NCBI GenBank assembly: GCA_937873665.1
Contig: CALMYW010000389.1
Coordinates: 1 to 25,309 of the forward strand
Origin: an uncultured Sphingorhabdus sp.
GTDB taxonomy: Bacteria; Pseudomonadota; Alphaproteobacteria; Sphingomonadales; Sphingomonadaceae
Length of the DNA stretch: 25,309 nucleotides
Reading direction: 5' to 3'
Shown here: piece after piece, positions 8,021 through 16,650 of the stretch
How positions within the stretch are numbered: the first letter of the stretch is position 1
How the letters are laid out: every line of letters begins with the position of its first letter
Translations under genes and position numbers: made by a program
Notes under the pieces: generated by a model
Databases searched by the model: none
Told to the model about the DNA's origin: nothing
Seen by the model: the letters and a program-made list of their open reading frames with translations, nothing else

Positions 8021-8677
8021 ATGAACTATGACCTCGATTTTCGCTATCGCCGTGCCCTCCAACCAGACGCGCTGTGCACGATCGCTACCGCCACCCAGGC
8101 CGTGGTTGATGCGATGCAGGATGCACGCAATGCAGGCGTTGATGCTGCGCGCGACCCGGCAACCATCCTCCTCGCCCGGCATGTCGGGCGCATCGCACTC
8201 GGCAATCCGGCCGATGCCACATATGAGGAAGATCTGCCCTTGCGCCGGCAGTGCCTCACCCGGATCGACGAACTGAAGTCCAAGCCCGCGCTTGTCGCAC
8301 TGGCCCGCCGCGGGATCAGCTATGACCCGGAAGCCAAACGTGCCTTCCACCGCGAAGCCCGTTCGGCGCTGCGCATCGCCGCCCGCCATCTGGGGCTGGA
8401 TCATGATCAATATGACCTCCGCAACAACATGGCAGGCCCAGCCGTCTCCGGTGAAATCACCCTCCACGCCGACGAGATATACATCCAGGTCACGACCTCT
8501 TCGTTCGGACACGGCCGTGAGGTCATGTTCCGCCGTTGCAAAGGTCGCCAGGATTACCGGGGCGAGCACAACAACTTCTGCGATATCGCCGTCCTCGTCG
8601 ATCCCGTCCGCTTCACAGCGCTCGTCACCCGGGAAACGGGCCTTGCGATTACGCGCCGACAACCTGAACTCGTATAG
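8021..8677 (+). CDS. Hypothetical protein (218 aa)
   Basis: No family is recognised. The 218-residue product has an alanine-rich helical N-terminal half (residues 15-60 and 100-125) and a beta-rich C-terminal half (SGEITLHADEIYIQVTTSS, then a basic REVMFRRCKGRQDY stretch). That layout would fit a small regulatory or nucleic-acid-associated protein, but no motif proves it. The ATG at 8021 follows AAGGAG at 8006-8011. Its stop codon TAG (8675-8677) is embedded in the ribosome binding site of the next gene, so the two are co-transcribed. Confidence 0.75.
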   Translation: MNYDLDFRYRRALQPDALCTIATATQAVVDAMQDARNAGVDAARDPATILLARHVGRIALGNPADATYEEDLPLRRQCLTRIDELKSKPALVALARRGISYDPEAKRAFHREARSALRIAARHLGLDHDQYDLRNNMAGPAVSGEITLHADEIYIQVTTSSFGHGREVMFRRCKGRQDYRGEHNNFCDIAVLVDPVRFTALVTRETGLAITRRQPELV

Positions 8678-8687
8678 GAGAACCCTC

Positions 8688-9293
8688 ATGGGCTGGCTCT
8701 CGATGACCCGATCCGGCATGGCGACCTTTGCCACGCCCAAGGCTTACCTCGACAACCAATGCACTTATACGCCGGACCCGGAGAAGGGCCGGGACAAGGG
8801 CCTTCGCGTGCTCAAGTCGACCGTTCGCTCGAACGCATATTACGCCGCCTGCCAGAGCTACACGGCCGACGGCCCGGAACAGACATTCGCGATCATCTGC
8901 CTGATCAAATGGAATCCCGCCGCTCGCGATGGCTACCTCTTCGCCTACAAGGACCAGGACGAAATGATGGGCCCCTACAAATACGATTGCCCGGCTTCGA
9001 TCCTCGATCTTCTGGGGCCACCCGGCAACGACTACGCGGCGCAGTGGCGCGAGCAATGCCGCCAGCGTCTCGCGCTCACCACGCGGCGCAAACCCGCCCC
9101 CGGCGATACTCTGGTCCTGCCCGAGGCGCTGACGTTCACCGATGGCCAAGCCGAACGCAGCTTCCGGGTCGTGCAAGCGGGCAAAAAGGTAAGCTTGCGC
9201 CGGGCCAGCGACGGCGTCGGGGTGCGCATATCCTCACTGATGACGCGCGCGTGGACGATCGTTCCTGCGCCGCTTGCGCCCCATGCCACATGA
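8688..9293 (+). CDS. Hypothetical protein, DUF6927-like (201 aa)
   Basis: A 201-residue protein starting MGWLSMTRSG. It contains W-N-P-A-A-R-D-G-Y near residue 82 and a KDQDEMMGPYKYDCP segment, followed by a basic C-terminal half that may form a small beta-barrel. The first part resembles from memory a family of mobile-element hypotheticals (DUF6927), which I cannot confirm here. The frame stays open upstream to 8292, but AGGAG at 8676-8680 and the end of the previous gene at 8677 place the start at the ATG at 8688. Function is unknown. Confidence 0.7.
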   Translation: MGWLSMTRSGMATFATPKAYLDNQCTYTPDPEKGRDKGLRVLKSTVRSNAYYAACQSYTADGPEQTFAIICLIKWNPAARDGYLFAYKDQDEMMGPYKYDCPASILDLLGPPGNDYAAQWREQCRQRLALTTRRKPAPGDTLVLPEALTFTDGQAERSFRVVQAGKKVSLRRASDGVGVRISSLMTRAWTIVPAPLAPHAT

Positions 9294-9315
9294 CAGCGGA
9301 CATCAGAGCAAGACC

Positions 9316-9540
9316 ATGACAGACCCAGTCTCTCCCAAGCGTTCCGCCAAGCGTGCCAAGCTGTGCAGCATCGAGAACGCCAACCGCGTCGCGACGCAGG
9401 TGGCCGACCGCATCCTCAGCGACACCGCGGTGGTCAAGACTGGCAATCCGCTTCAGCCCTTCCGGGTCGTGCTGGCCAGCAACGCGCCGCAGGGGCGCAC
9501 GGTCTCGCGGGTGGTCACCTGCAATGATGATGAGCCCTGA
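9316..9540 (+). CDS. Small hypothetical protein (74 aa)
   Basis: A 74-residue basic protein starting MTDPVSPKRSAKRAKL, ending in an acidic NDDEP tail. No domain is recognised. The frame is also open from an ATG at 9274, but that start overlaps the preceding gene, so the ATG at 9316 is preferred. The ribosome binding site is weak (AGAGCAAGA). It is the last plus-strand gene before the minus-strand GTPase insert. Confidence 0.55.
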   Translation: MTDPVSPKRSAKRAKLCSIENANRVATQVADRILSDTAVVKTGNPLQPFRVVLASNAPQGRTVSRVVTCNDDEP

Positions 9541-9586
9541 TCGGCTGCCTATCGCCTTTCCCGTCGCATCTGCCTAATCTTCGGGC

Positions 9587-9673
9587 ATGTGCAATCTTTA
9601 ACCGCTGGGCAGGGACATGACGCCCGATCAGGCAATCCCCCCGACAAACCCGACCCTATCACCCTGATCGGGC
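9587..9673. other. Gap with an 11-base inverted repeat and a possible gene remnant
   Basis: GCCCGATCAGG (9622-9632) and CCTGATCGGGC (9663-9673) are perfect inverted copies 30 bases apart. They lie between the convergent 74-aa and GAP1-type genes and could act as a weak bidirectional terminator. ATGTGCAATCTT then TAA at 9587-9601 reads M-C-N-L-stop. M-C-N is the typical start of SOS-response-associated peptidases, so this might be the decayed 5' end of one. Confidence 0.3.
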
Positions 9674-9745
9674 ATGGCGAGATGACACTTGCCGGATAGC
9701 GCGAGACGGCGACCTTAGCTTGTCCGAACGCTCACGACGACGTGC

Positions 9746-12388
9746 TCAATCGCGCCAATCGTACTTCGCCGCAGGATTGGCCTGCGCCTGAGAAATCACG
9801 TTTTTGACGGCCTTCCTGCAGTTTTCCGGCAGCTTATCGAGGTCGGAGGCGATCCGCTTGATGTAAGTCTCACCGTTGTGTTGCTTGGCCACTCGCCGCA
9901 AGATCTTGGCCACTTCGTTGGTGCGGCACGCGGTCAGGGCGAGGTCGTGGGGCGGCCACGTCGATGACATAAAGGCGTCGACGAGCTCACGCCGTGCCGC
10001 CTTGCATCGATCCCAGTCTAGAAAAGGTATGAACTTGAAGATTTCGGGAACGTCGTCAGACTTCGCTAACTCACGATGCATAGGAGGGAACGCCGCTGCG
10101 ATCATCAGCGATACGGGCTGGTTGCGCGAACGCAGCAGCGTCGGCAAGAGGTAGCCTGCAGCCGCCAAGAGAGCCTTTGGCGCGACCTTCTCAGCGTCGA
10201 ACATGAAGGCTGCGCAGGCCTCGACCGCCTCCTTGTTCAGATCGAAGCCGCGACGATCCCGCAGGATCTGAGCTACCTCCGCGATCGACCAGATCAACCG
10301 AAGCCTCGCCGGATGTGTTGCTTTCCCAAAGGCAACCATGTTCCGGCTGGCAATCACCGCATCGACGTTCTTCTCCAAGCCGATTCGGGCAGCCCACGCG
10401 CCATCAAGTTGGTCTCCCACTGTGCTGAGCATCGATGCTAGGAACGCAACCTCGCCATCGCCGAAGCGGCAGCCGAGGCAACGGTTGAGAGCATGCTTTG
10501 CAAGTTTCACCTTTGTGTCGTCGGCCAGCCCATCGAGTACGCGCGGCAGGATTGTGACAAACCTCGCGATCGGAAGAACATCGCCGGACACGGCACGTAG
10601 CAGCAGATCGGGAGCCCGCGTCGCCAGCATGTCGATCGCGCGCTCCCCTACCTGCTGGTCAATGAGTATAGCAGCGAACTGACGGTCGTCGGCTTGACGC
10701 AGCAGATCGAGCAGCATCGCAGTTACTGCTGCCAGATCGAGCGCATCGCTGTCCGCGAGCCAACGCGCATCTTCGACGCCGGGAATTAGTGTCCGCGTAA
10801 TCATGACATCGCGACGTGCAGTGGGTGAAAGCGATACAAGCGCCGCCCGCACATCCATTCTTGAAGAGGCGAAAAGCGCTTTGTCCAAAACCAATCCGGA
10901 GAGCTGTTCCGCACCAAAGTCGTTGACCTCACCAAGGTGCCGTAATTCCATCACCAACTGCGACCCGTCCAGCCGGTCGAGCAGAGGTTCGGCGGCGGGA
11001 ATCTGCCAATCCTCTGTCAAAAACGGCAACAATACCCGGCAAATCACATCGAGAGTGGCAGAATCCAGCTGCGGGAGGACCAGTTCGAGGCGTTCGACTA
11101 GTGGGCGGTCATCGGCAATACGCCCGATCAGAGACCCACCTTGGGCCAGCAGCCGCCCCAGCACCGCAGGATCAGCTTCGAGCAGCGCTCGCTGCGAACG
11201 GTCCGTGAACGTGTTTCCAATGCCCGACGCAATCCTCGGCAGCAGGTCGGCGGCTACACCGCGCGGATCCTCCTGTGAAAGAAGCGCCACGGCGCCCTCC
11301 GGCGCACGCGCAGCGAGCTGCTCGACCGCCTCGGCGACCGCAGCTAGGCCCCTGGGCATCGACCGTCCCTGAAGCTTCCGGGCGATGGCGCCGAGGAAGC
11401 TCCATGCCTCAACCTCGGGGAAAGTCACGGAAGCCTGGTGCGCAGCATCCGCAATCGACGGCTCGACCGCTTCAAGGGCGAGAGAGTCACGGACTTTGCC
11501 GGAGTTGGCTATGTCCAATAGCCCAAGCGCCGCCGTCGGCGTGGTGTGCAGCTTCGCGACCAATTCGTCCCAAAGCAGTGCGATGCGAAACGCGGCTGCG
11601 TTATCGATGTCCTGATCGCCTCCGCCAACCAATCCAATCTCGTTGGCGGAGAGCAACTTCGGAAAGGGTTGGTCGAAAACTCGGGACACGATCGTATCGG
11701 TCCACCGATGCCGACCACCCTGAATCGAGCGGCCATCCACACGGCGACCGTTCCAATCCGCGAACTTCGCCCGCGCATCCTTCGGCGCGAACACTAGGTC
11801 GAAATCGCGGCCCGCGACCTTGCGGGGTGACAGCGCGAATGTCGATAACGCAAATTGCCGGCGAAGCGAAGGCCACAGTGCGGTAAGCAGGCGCGTGGCG
11901 ATAAGATCGGGAGCGACTGCATCAAGAACGACAACCGGTCTCGACTCTTCGAGGAAAAGCGCTTCCAGCAGCTCACTACCAACAAACCCTGGTACGGGCG
12001 GAAGAGGCTCCGGCGACGTCGTCTGCACAACGACCCGGGTCGCGTCGCTGGCGTCAGGAAGCCGATCGATGTCTACCAGTTCGAGATAGGCCGACAGCCC
12101 CTCAGCCTCTGCCCAGCCCTTCATGGGAATGATCAGACTCAAGGTCCGCACGCATCCGGCGCGGGCGACCGTCAGGTCCTGCCATGTCCGCGCCAGCACG
12201 AAGCTTTCGCCACTCGGGAGTGGATAGGCCGTCAGATAGGATTCAAACCTTTCACGTGGACGTAGCGGCCCTGCGACATCAGACAGCCGATCAATGACCG
12301 ACTGGTCCTCCTTTGGAAGCTGCGCAGATGCGGCGAGGAGCTGATGCCCTTGCCGGTATCCATGGACTTGACGCTCGACGATGATCAC
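9746..12388 (-). CDS. GTPase-associated protein 1 (GAP1)-type protein, 880 aa
   Basis: An 880-residue protein that opens with the GAP1-N signature V8-H-G-Y-R-Q-G-H15-Q-L-L-A-A-S21. This is followed by an alpha/beta N-terminal domain to about residue 230, then a long mostly helical region to the end. GAP1 proteins are predicted, from comparative genomics of NTP-dependent conflict systems, to be the large partner of paired GTPases. Their biochemical role is unknown to me; a regulator, scaffold or sensor is plausible. It is the last gene of the five-gene operon, beginning at a GTG two bases after the DO-GTPase1-type stop. No catalytic motif or membrane segment is visible. Family assignment rests on the N-terminal motif and the neighbours. 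Confidence 0.8.
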   Translation of the reverse strand: MIIVERQVHGYRQGHQLLAASAQLPKEDQSVIDRLSDVAGPLRPRERFESYLTAYPLPSGESFVLARTWQDLTVARAGCVRTLSLIIPMKGWAEAEGLSAYLELVDIDRLPDASDATRVVVQTTSPEPLPPVPGFVGSELLEALFLEESRPVVVLDAVAPDLIATRLLTALWPSLRRQFALSTFALSPRKVAGRDFDLVFAPKDARAKFADWNGRRVDGRSIQGGRHRWTDTIVSRVFDQPFPKLLSANEIGLVGGGDQDIDNAAAFRIALLWDELVAKLHTTPTAALGLLDIANSGKVRDSLALEAVEPSIADAAHQASVTFPEVEAWSFLGAIARKLQGRSMPRGLAAVAEAVEQLAARAPEGAVALLSQEDPRGVAADLLPRIASGIGNTFTDRSQRALLEADPAVLGRLLAQGGSLIGRIADDRPLVERLELVLPQLDSATLDVICRVLLPFLTEDWQIPAAEPLLDRLDGSQLVMELRHLGEVNDFGAEQLSGLVLDKALFASSRMDVRAALVSLSPTARRDVMITRTLIPGVEDARWLADSDALDLAAVTAMLLDLLRQADDRQFAAILIDQQVGERAIDMLATRAPDLLLRAVSGDVLPIARFVTILPRVLDGLADDTKVKLAKHALNRCLGCRFGDGEVAFLASMLSTVGDQLDGAWAARIGLEKNVDAVIASRNMVAFGKATHPARLRLIWSIAEVAQILRDRRGFDLNKEAVEACAAFMFDAEKVAPKALLAAAGYLLPTLLRSRNQPVSLMIAAAFPPMHRELAKSDDVPEIFKFIPFLDWDRCKAARRELVDAFMSSTWPPHDLALTACRTNEVAKILRRVAKQHNGETYIKRIASDLDKLPENCRKAVKNVISQAQANPAAKYDWRD

Positions 12389-12390
12389 GG

Positions 12391-13236
12391 TCAGCTACCG
12401 ACCGCCCACGCAATTGGCAGAGTCAGATCTGGATCCTTGTGCCAGATGCCCTCGTCATCCTGCACGGCTACCCATCCCCGACCGTCCAATCCATTCTCCT
12501 GCACATCGTCTCGGCAATTCTCGTCGGCCTTTAGATCACCGCCGACCACGCTGAGGCCAAAGACCCGCAGATCGATCCCCTCAATGTCATCTAGGCGACC
12601 CGCGAGCAGCGGATACTCGCGTTCGAGCCAAGCTTTCGGTCCCATCACGAATTTCTCTTGATCGATGATGTCCCAGGCACTGACCACGATGGAGACACGA
12701 GGCGGCTGGCCGTCCGGGCGTTTCGATAGCGAGGTCTCAAGGAATCGAAGCAGCTCGCACAGCATGACTTGGGTTGGGAGCCCCTGATCTTCGGCATTGC
12801 CAAGCTTGGCGAGATGCTGCTTCGAAGTCACCCAGTTCAAAGGGCGGATGTCAGCTTCCGAGTTGACGCGGACGAATAGCAATGCCCCGTTGGCCGAACG
12901 CATTTCCTCCATCAGCGATGTCGAGACTTCGCCATGCTCGGCTGCGTTCAGCCATAATTCCCCTGAGATGTCGGGAATCACAATCGTCGTTTGTTCTCCA
13001 CCCTTTTCGGCCGCCACGACCACCTCGAAGTCGCGCCGGTCGTCAGCGTGCTCGGATCGCGGCGCGAAGTTGCCGGAATACAAGTGATCGGCGACATCGA
13101 GGACGAAGCGGATGTCCTCGGGCTGCACGGCCGCATGCAATCGGCCGGTTCCGGCGTCGAGCGCAGGCCAAACGCGCCCGACGAAGTTAGTCTTGCCGGA
13201 GTCGGGACCGCCAAGAAGCACGATCGAGCGGTTCAC
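12391..13236 (-). CDS. P-loop GTPase, DO-GTPase1 type
   Basis: A 281-residue P-loop protein. Walker A is G9-G-P-D-S-G-K15-T16, directly after the first strand. The switch-II/Walker B element is I-P-D89-I-S-G92-E-L. The usual base-specificity motif NKxD is replaced by S186-A-W-D189, so guanine specificity should not be assumed. The family is one of two GTPase types found side by side in GTPase-associated conflict systems. It starts at GTG 13236, overlapping the stop of the preceding GTPase by four bases (GTGA). A good GGAGG ribosome binding site lies just upstream, so the two are translationally coupled. NTPase fold is certain; the pairing with its neighbour is supported by order. Confidence 0.83.
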   Translation of the reverse strand: MNRSIVLLGGPDSGKTNFVGRVWPALDAGTGRLHAAVQPEDIRFVLDVADHLYSGNFAPRSEHADDRRDFEVVVAAEKGGEQTTIVIPDISGELWLNAAEHGEVSTSLMEEMRSANGALLFVRVNSEADIRPLNWVTSKQHLAKLGNAEDQGLPTQVMLCELLRFLETSLSKRPDGQPPRVSIVVSAWDIIDQEKFVMGPKAWLEREYPLLAGRLDDIEGIDLRVFGLSVVGGDLKADENCRDDVQENGLDGRGWVAVQDDEGIWHKDPDLTLPIAWAVGS

Positions 13237-14264
13237 CGATCCCTCCTGTACCCAATGTATGAGCGAGAGCCCTCCACAGGGTCAGAGGAGGGCCAGAATT
13301 CCATGGCAGGCAGGTCGCTGGTAGTGGAGGCCGCGATAAGTTCGTCGAGGCCGAAGCCAGCTTTCACCTGCTCGTCGTTATCGGAGAACGGCGCAACCGC
13401 CAGGACGGTTGCTGCCACGTCGCGCTTCGCCAACTCCGCCGTGAGGCGGGTCGTGACGGCGGCCGACAGCTCACCGGAATCGCGATGAGTGATCACGAGC
13501 ATCAGCTTCGGTATTTCACCGCTGAAAAGCGTCCCAAGCCGACCAGCAAGCTGGCCTACCCGCGATATGACGCCCTGCCGACGCTCTTTATTCTCAAGCG
13601 CGCGACCGTCTAGCACGACCCAGATCACCTCGGCGGCTCTTAGAAATTCAAAGCGATCGGTCCGCGAGGTGCTGACCAACTCCGTAGTCCATTCCCCTGG
13701 TAGGTCGGGCAGAGCCAGATCGACCCTCCGGCCGTCCGAATCTCGGACTAGGCGCAAATGCAGGAACCCGGGCCGCCGTTCGTCGGACAGTTCAGTGTGA
13801 ACAGTCATTTGCTCGGGCGGGTTCCCCGCATTCCACTCACGCGAGCCGCGCGCGATGTCCTCGAAAGCCATTAGGCTCTTGCTGTCGGCGAATTTCCATC
13901 CTGCCAGTTCAGCGTTCGAGATCATCAGGTATAGGCTGGCAAGGCAGGCAGTCTTGCCCGACTCCGGATCGCCAAGGATACCGATTACTGTCACGTAGCG
14001 CGAGGCCATCATCTTGGAGATTGCGTCGGGACCGAGAGTTCGGCTCGAAGGGAATGAGGAGGTGCCAGTCGGCCGTTCGAGCACGGGTGAGCCTATAGCT
14101 GACAAAGTAGTTGGGTCGGACGGATCGACTACATCGACCGAAACACCAGTGGTCACTGCCGCCGCCTTGCCGATCCGGTTCTCGCAGGTGACCGGATCAC
14201 GCTCCAGTGCACACACACCAGTCTCTCCGACCGCACAACCATCGAAACTGCAAGCGGAGCTCAC
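13233..14264 (-). CDS. P-loop GTPase with N-terminal four-cysteine motif, DO-GTPase2 type
   Basis: A 343-residue protein from the GTG at 14264, which overlaps the GASH-type stop as GTGA. A longer form from GTG at 14288 is possible. Residues 5-27 contain C5-x4-C10-x7-C18-x8-C27, a probable zinc-binding knuckle, then a ~70-residue linker. The GTPase domain has Walker A G98-D-P-E-S-G-K104-T105, switch II D187-L-P-G190-E, and T259-H-R-D262 where NKxD is expected. Both GTPases share the G-x-P-x-S-G-K-T and D-x-x-G-E-W style, so they look like distant paralogues that may form a heterodimer. Fold and metal-site residues are visible; the heterodimer idea is inference. Confidence 0.82.
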   Translation of the reverse strand: MSSACSFDGCAVGETGVCALERDPVTCENRIGKAAAVTTGVSVDVVDPSDPTTLSAIGSPVLERPTGTSSFPSSRTLGPDAISKMMASRYVTVIGILGDPESGKTACLASLYLMISNAELAGWKFADSKSLMAFEDIARGSREWNAGNPPEQMTVHTELSDERRPGFLHLRLVRDSDGRRVDLALPDLPGEWTTELVSTSRTDRFEFLRAAEVIWVVLDGRALENKERRQGVISRVGQLAGRLGTLFSGEIPKLMLVITHRDSGELSAAVTTRLTAELAKRDVAATVLAVAPFSDNDEQVKAGFGLDELIAASTTSDLPAMEFWPSSDPVEGSRSYIGYRRDR

Positions 14265-15289
14265 AGCTTCATGATCCCTTGATCGCACATACGATTCAGA
14301 CCTGCCTCAAGCAGGGCACGGCCAGCCCATGTAGATGCCTTTCGCTTCTCGCCGGATCCTGTAGCATCGACTTTGCCTGTGGTGAGGGCGTGGAGGAGCG
14401 GAAATACGGACGAGTGATCGGCAACGCGACTCGCGTTGAAGGAGGCTGCAAGCAAGGTCCGGTCTTCGCCGATCACCCCTATCAACTCCTTCAGATCGAG
14501 CTCGGGGTCCTTTTCGACTGTGCGGAGCACGAGATCGTGGTGCAGGTCGGCGGGAAGCCGGCGCAGGTGGCTTGCTGCTTCGATACCGGAGGCGACGAGG
14601 CGCAACGGCTCGGCCATCGCGCCGATTGGGCGCTTAAGCAGCCGACTGCGATTCAACAGCACCCACCACAGGAAGTCTAACTCTTCTCGATCAAGTGTAG
14701 CGTTACGGCGGAGCGCCTCAATGGTGCCCCCAGTAGCCTTCTTGAACGTCGTGGTAGGATTGCCTTCCTGAGCAATCGTAACGGTCAAGTCGCCCATGTC
14801 TGGAACCACACTTCGTTCACGCACCTTGTTCGCAGCCGAACGGCTACGCTGCTGCGCAAGATCAAGCACCTCGCGACGCAACTTCTCGCGCTTCTCCTCT
14901 GTCACCGGCGGCTGGAAAGCCAATGCCGACCATACGGCGTTCGAATAGACATCTGCGGTGGTCCACCCGCTCGTGCTCGGCGCTGTGCGAAGAATGGATA
15001 CGATTGCGAGACCGGCACATACGCCGACATCAAGCGGGCTCTCCTCGTATAGAAAGGCGGATGCGTGTTTCTGCAATCCCTCCTGCACTTCCATACCAAG
15101 GTTCTCATTGGGCTGGCCGTCACCCCCCAGTGACTGTGCGATCATCTCCGCCTTGCAGAGGATCTCGCCGATGTTGCTAATCTTGCCCCACACGCCCGAA
15201 AGCTCGCCTATAGTTGTCCGCCGCGCATCGACGTCCTCGTTCGTCGGCGTGAGCGAAGTAATCCTCATGTGTACTGGAAGGTTGTCCAT
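14261..15289 (-). CDS. All-helical GTPase-associated system protein, GASH type (342 aa)
   Basis: A 342-residue protein predicted to be almost entirely helical. It has no catalytic motif, a mid-region of charged helices (about residues 130-160) and a conserved-looking LDREELDFLWWVLLNRSR stretch in the second half. Its position between a phosphoesterase and the paired GTPases, its length and its helical make-up match the GASH family of GTPase-associated systems, where it is thought to be a structural or adaptor component. It starts at ATG 15289, sharing one base with the phosphoesterase stop (TAATG), and its end overlaps the next gene. Family call relies on context and general sequence character, so it is less certain than its neighbours. 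Confidence 0.7.
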   Translation of the reverse strand: MDNLPVHMRITSLTPTNEDVDARRTTIGELSGVWGKISNIGEILCKAEMIAQSLGGDGQPNENLGMEVQEGLQKHASAFLYEESPLDVGVCAGLAIVSILRTAPSTSGWTTADVYSNAVWSALAFQPPVTEEKREKLRREVLDLAQQRSRSAANKVRERSVVPDMGDLTVTIAQEGNPTTTFKKATGGTIEALRRNATLDREELDFLWWVLLNRSRLLKRPIGAMAEPLRLVASGIEAASHLRRLPADLHHDLVLRTVEKDPELDLKELIGVIGEDRTLLAASFNASRVADHSSVFPLLHALTTGKVDATGSGEKRKASTWAGRALLEAGLNRMCDQGIMKL

Positions 15290-16650
15290 TACGCGTCCCT
15301 CTCGTCTCGTTCGCCTATCAGCCTGTCGATCATCAAAATCAAATCGGGGAGTCTGCCTTCCCGGGCGAGCCAGTCAAATAGCCTGCGCTCCAAGCCCTGG
15401 TTGATCCGCTCGTTAGACTCGGCCGGGATGGCATCGAGTTCGACGAGGATCTTCAGCCGCTCGTTTTCGTAGAGGTCGCGAAAGAATCGCAGCAGGGCGA
15501 GTTCGTAGCCTTCGGCATCCGGCGGCATTGGCGGTGTCTCCTCTGCACTGGTCTCAAAGCCTTCGGCGGGGACCAACTCGACGACCGGTTCAGCCGCAGA
15601 ATCATCCTCAACGACATCCGCTATCTGCCCCGGACGGACTGGAACCTGACCGATCTTCTTGAAGTTCGGCGAACCTAGCGTGAAACGCGGCTTCTTCCCG
15701 CCCAGCCGCTTGTTATCCGGCTCGAAACAGGTCTTCACTGGGTTCCACGTGCGCGGGTGCATTGTGACGACGAGATTGTCCGTGCCCTCGTCCCAGTCGA
15801 ATTCTATGACGTTGTAGGTGTAGGTGAAGATGTCATTCGACCTGAACGGGACAGCGGCGCCGGCTGCGAGCATCATGAGATCGCAGCCCTCCTCGACCTC
15901 CTCGACCTCGACTTTCGGATCGTGCTCGTGGCCGGAGATCAACACCCGCGCCCGGCTGCGCACATACTGACGCACATCAACAGCATCCTTGTACCAGTTC
16001 AGCGGATGATGGACGAGGACGACGTTTTCCTCACCTGCGTGCCGGGGGATAACGAATTGACGTTCGCCCATCACCAGCTCCGGCTGGTCGTCGCGCTCTT
16101 CGCCATGGCAAAGTAGCGAGGAATTGAGCCGGATGAACCTGATCCAGCGGTCCCGCCCTACTTCAATGCGAAGGTTAGTCGCGTATTTCGCTTCCTCATC
16201 GAGTCCGCAATTGTAGCCAATGCAGAACCGGCCGTAATCCTCGAACCTGGAGAAGAGCGTCGCGCGGTCATTCTCGTTTGCGATGACCTTTTCGTATTCC
16301 GCCGGACCTCCCGCCCGGATGAACTCGAGGAGTTTACTTCCGCCTATAGATAGCTTGTCCCGATCGAGGTCGTGATTGCCGGGGACCATCTGAACCCGAT
16401 GTATGGGGCACCCAATCCCTTCAGCGAGTGCATCCAGCCATTTGCCGGCGGCTTCGTATTGTTCGGCCTTGCCCGAAAACGCGACGTCGCCCGTTACGAG
16501 GATTCCTTGCGCCGCGCCGGATGGCGAACCGGCGATCACCTCCGCAGCGTCCGCAACCAACTCCTTCTTCACATCGTCATGGATGTGAACGACATGGTCG
16601 CGTTCCTGCCCGAAGTGAATGTCAGATACGTGGACGAAGATGGCCGACAT
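15289..16650 (-). CDS. Calcineurin-like metallophosphoesterase with C-terminal adaptor-like domain (453 aa)
   Basis: First gene of the operon. All five metal-binding motifs of calcineurin-like phosphoesterases are present: D10-I-H12, G54-D55, G91-N-H-D94, H214 in VHHP, and G240-H-E-H243. The enzyme should bind two metal ions and cleave phosphomonoesters, phosphodiesters or nucleic acid; the substrate is not evident. After the ~330-residue catalytic part and an acidic linker, the last ~75 residues form a helical domain (E-R-R-L-F-D-W-L-A-R-E-G-R-L-P-D-L). It resembles the death-fold-like effector-associated or GTPase-associated adaptor domains. ATG at 16650 is chosen; a TTG at 16668 would add six residues. 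It is the best candidate effector of the system. Confidence 0.85.
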   Translation of the reverse strand: MSAIFVHVSDIHFGQERDHVVHIHDDVKKELVADAAEVIAGSPSGAAQGILVTGDVAFSGKAEQYEAAGKWLDALAEGIGCPIHRVQMVPGNHDLDRDKLSIGGSKLLEFIRAGGPAEYEKVIANENDRATLFSRFEDYGRFCIGYNCGLDEEAKYATNLRIEVGRDRWIRFIRLNSSLLCHGEERDDQPELVMGERQFVIPRHAGEENVVLVHHPLNWYKDAVDVRQYVRSRARVLISGHEHDPKVEVEEVEEGCDLMMLAAGAAVPFRSNDIFTYTYNVIEFDWDEGTDNLVVTMHPRTWNPVKTCFEPDNKRLGGKKPRFTLGSPNFKKIGQVPVRPGQIADVVEDDSAAEPVVELVPAEGFETSAEETPPMPPDAEGYELALLRFFRDLYENERLKILVELDAIPAESNERINQGLERRLFDWLAREGRLPDLILMIDRLIGERDERDA

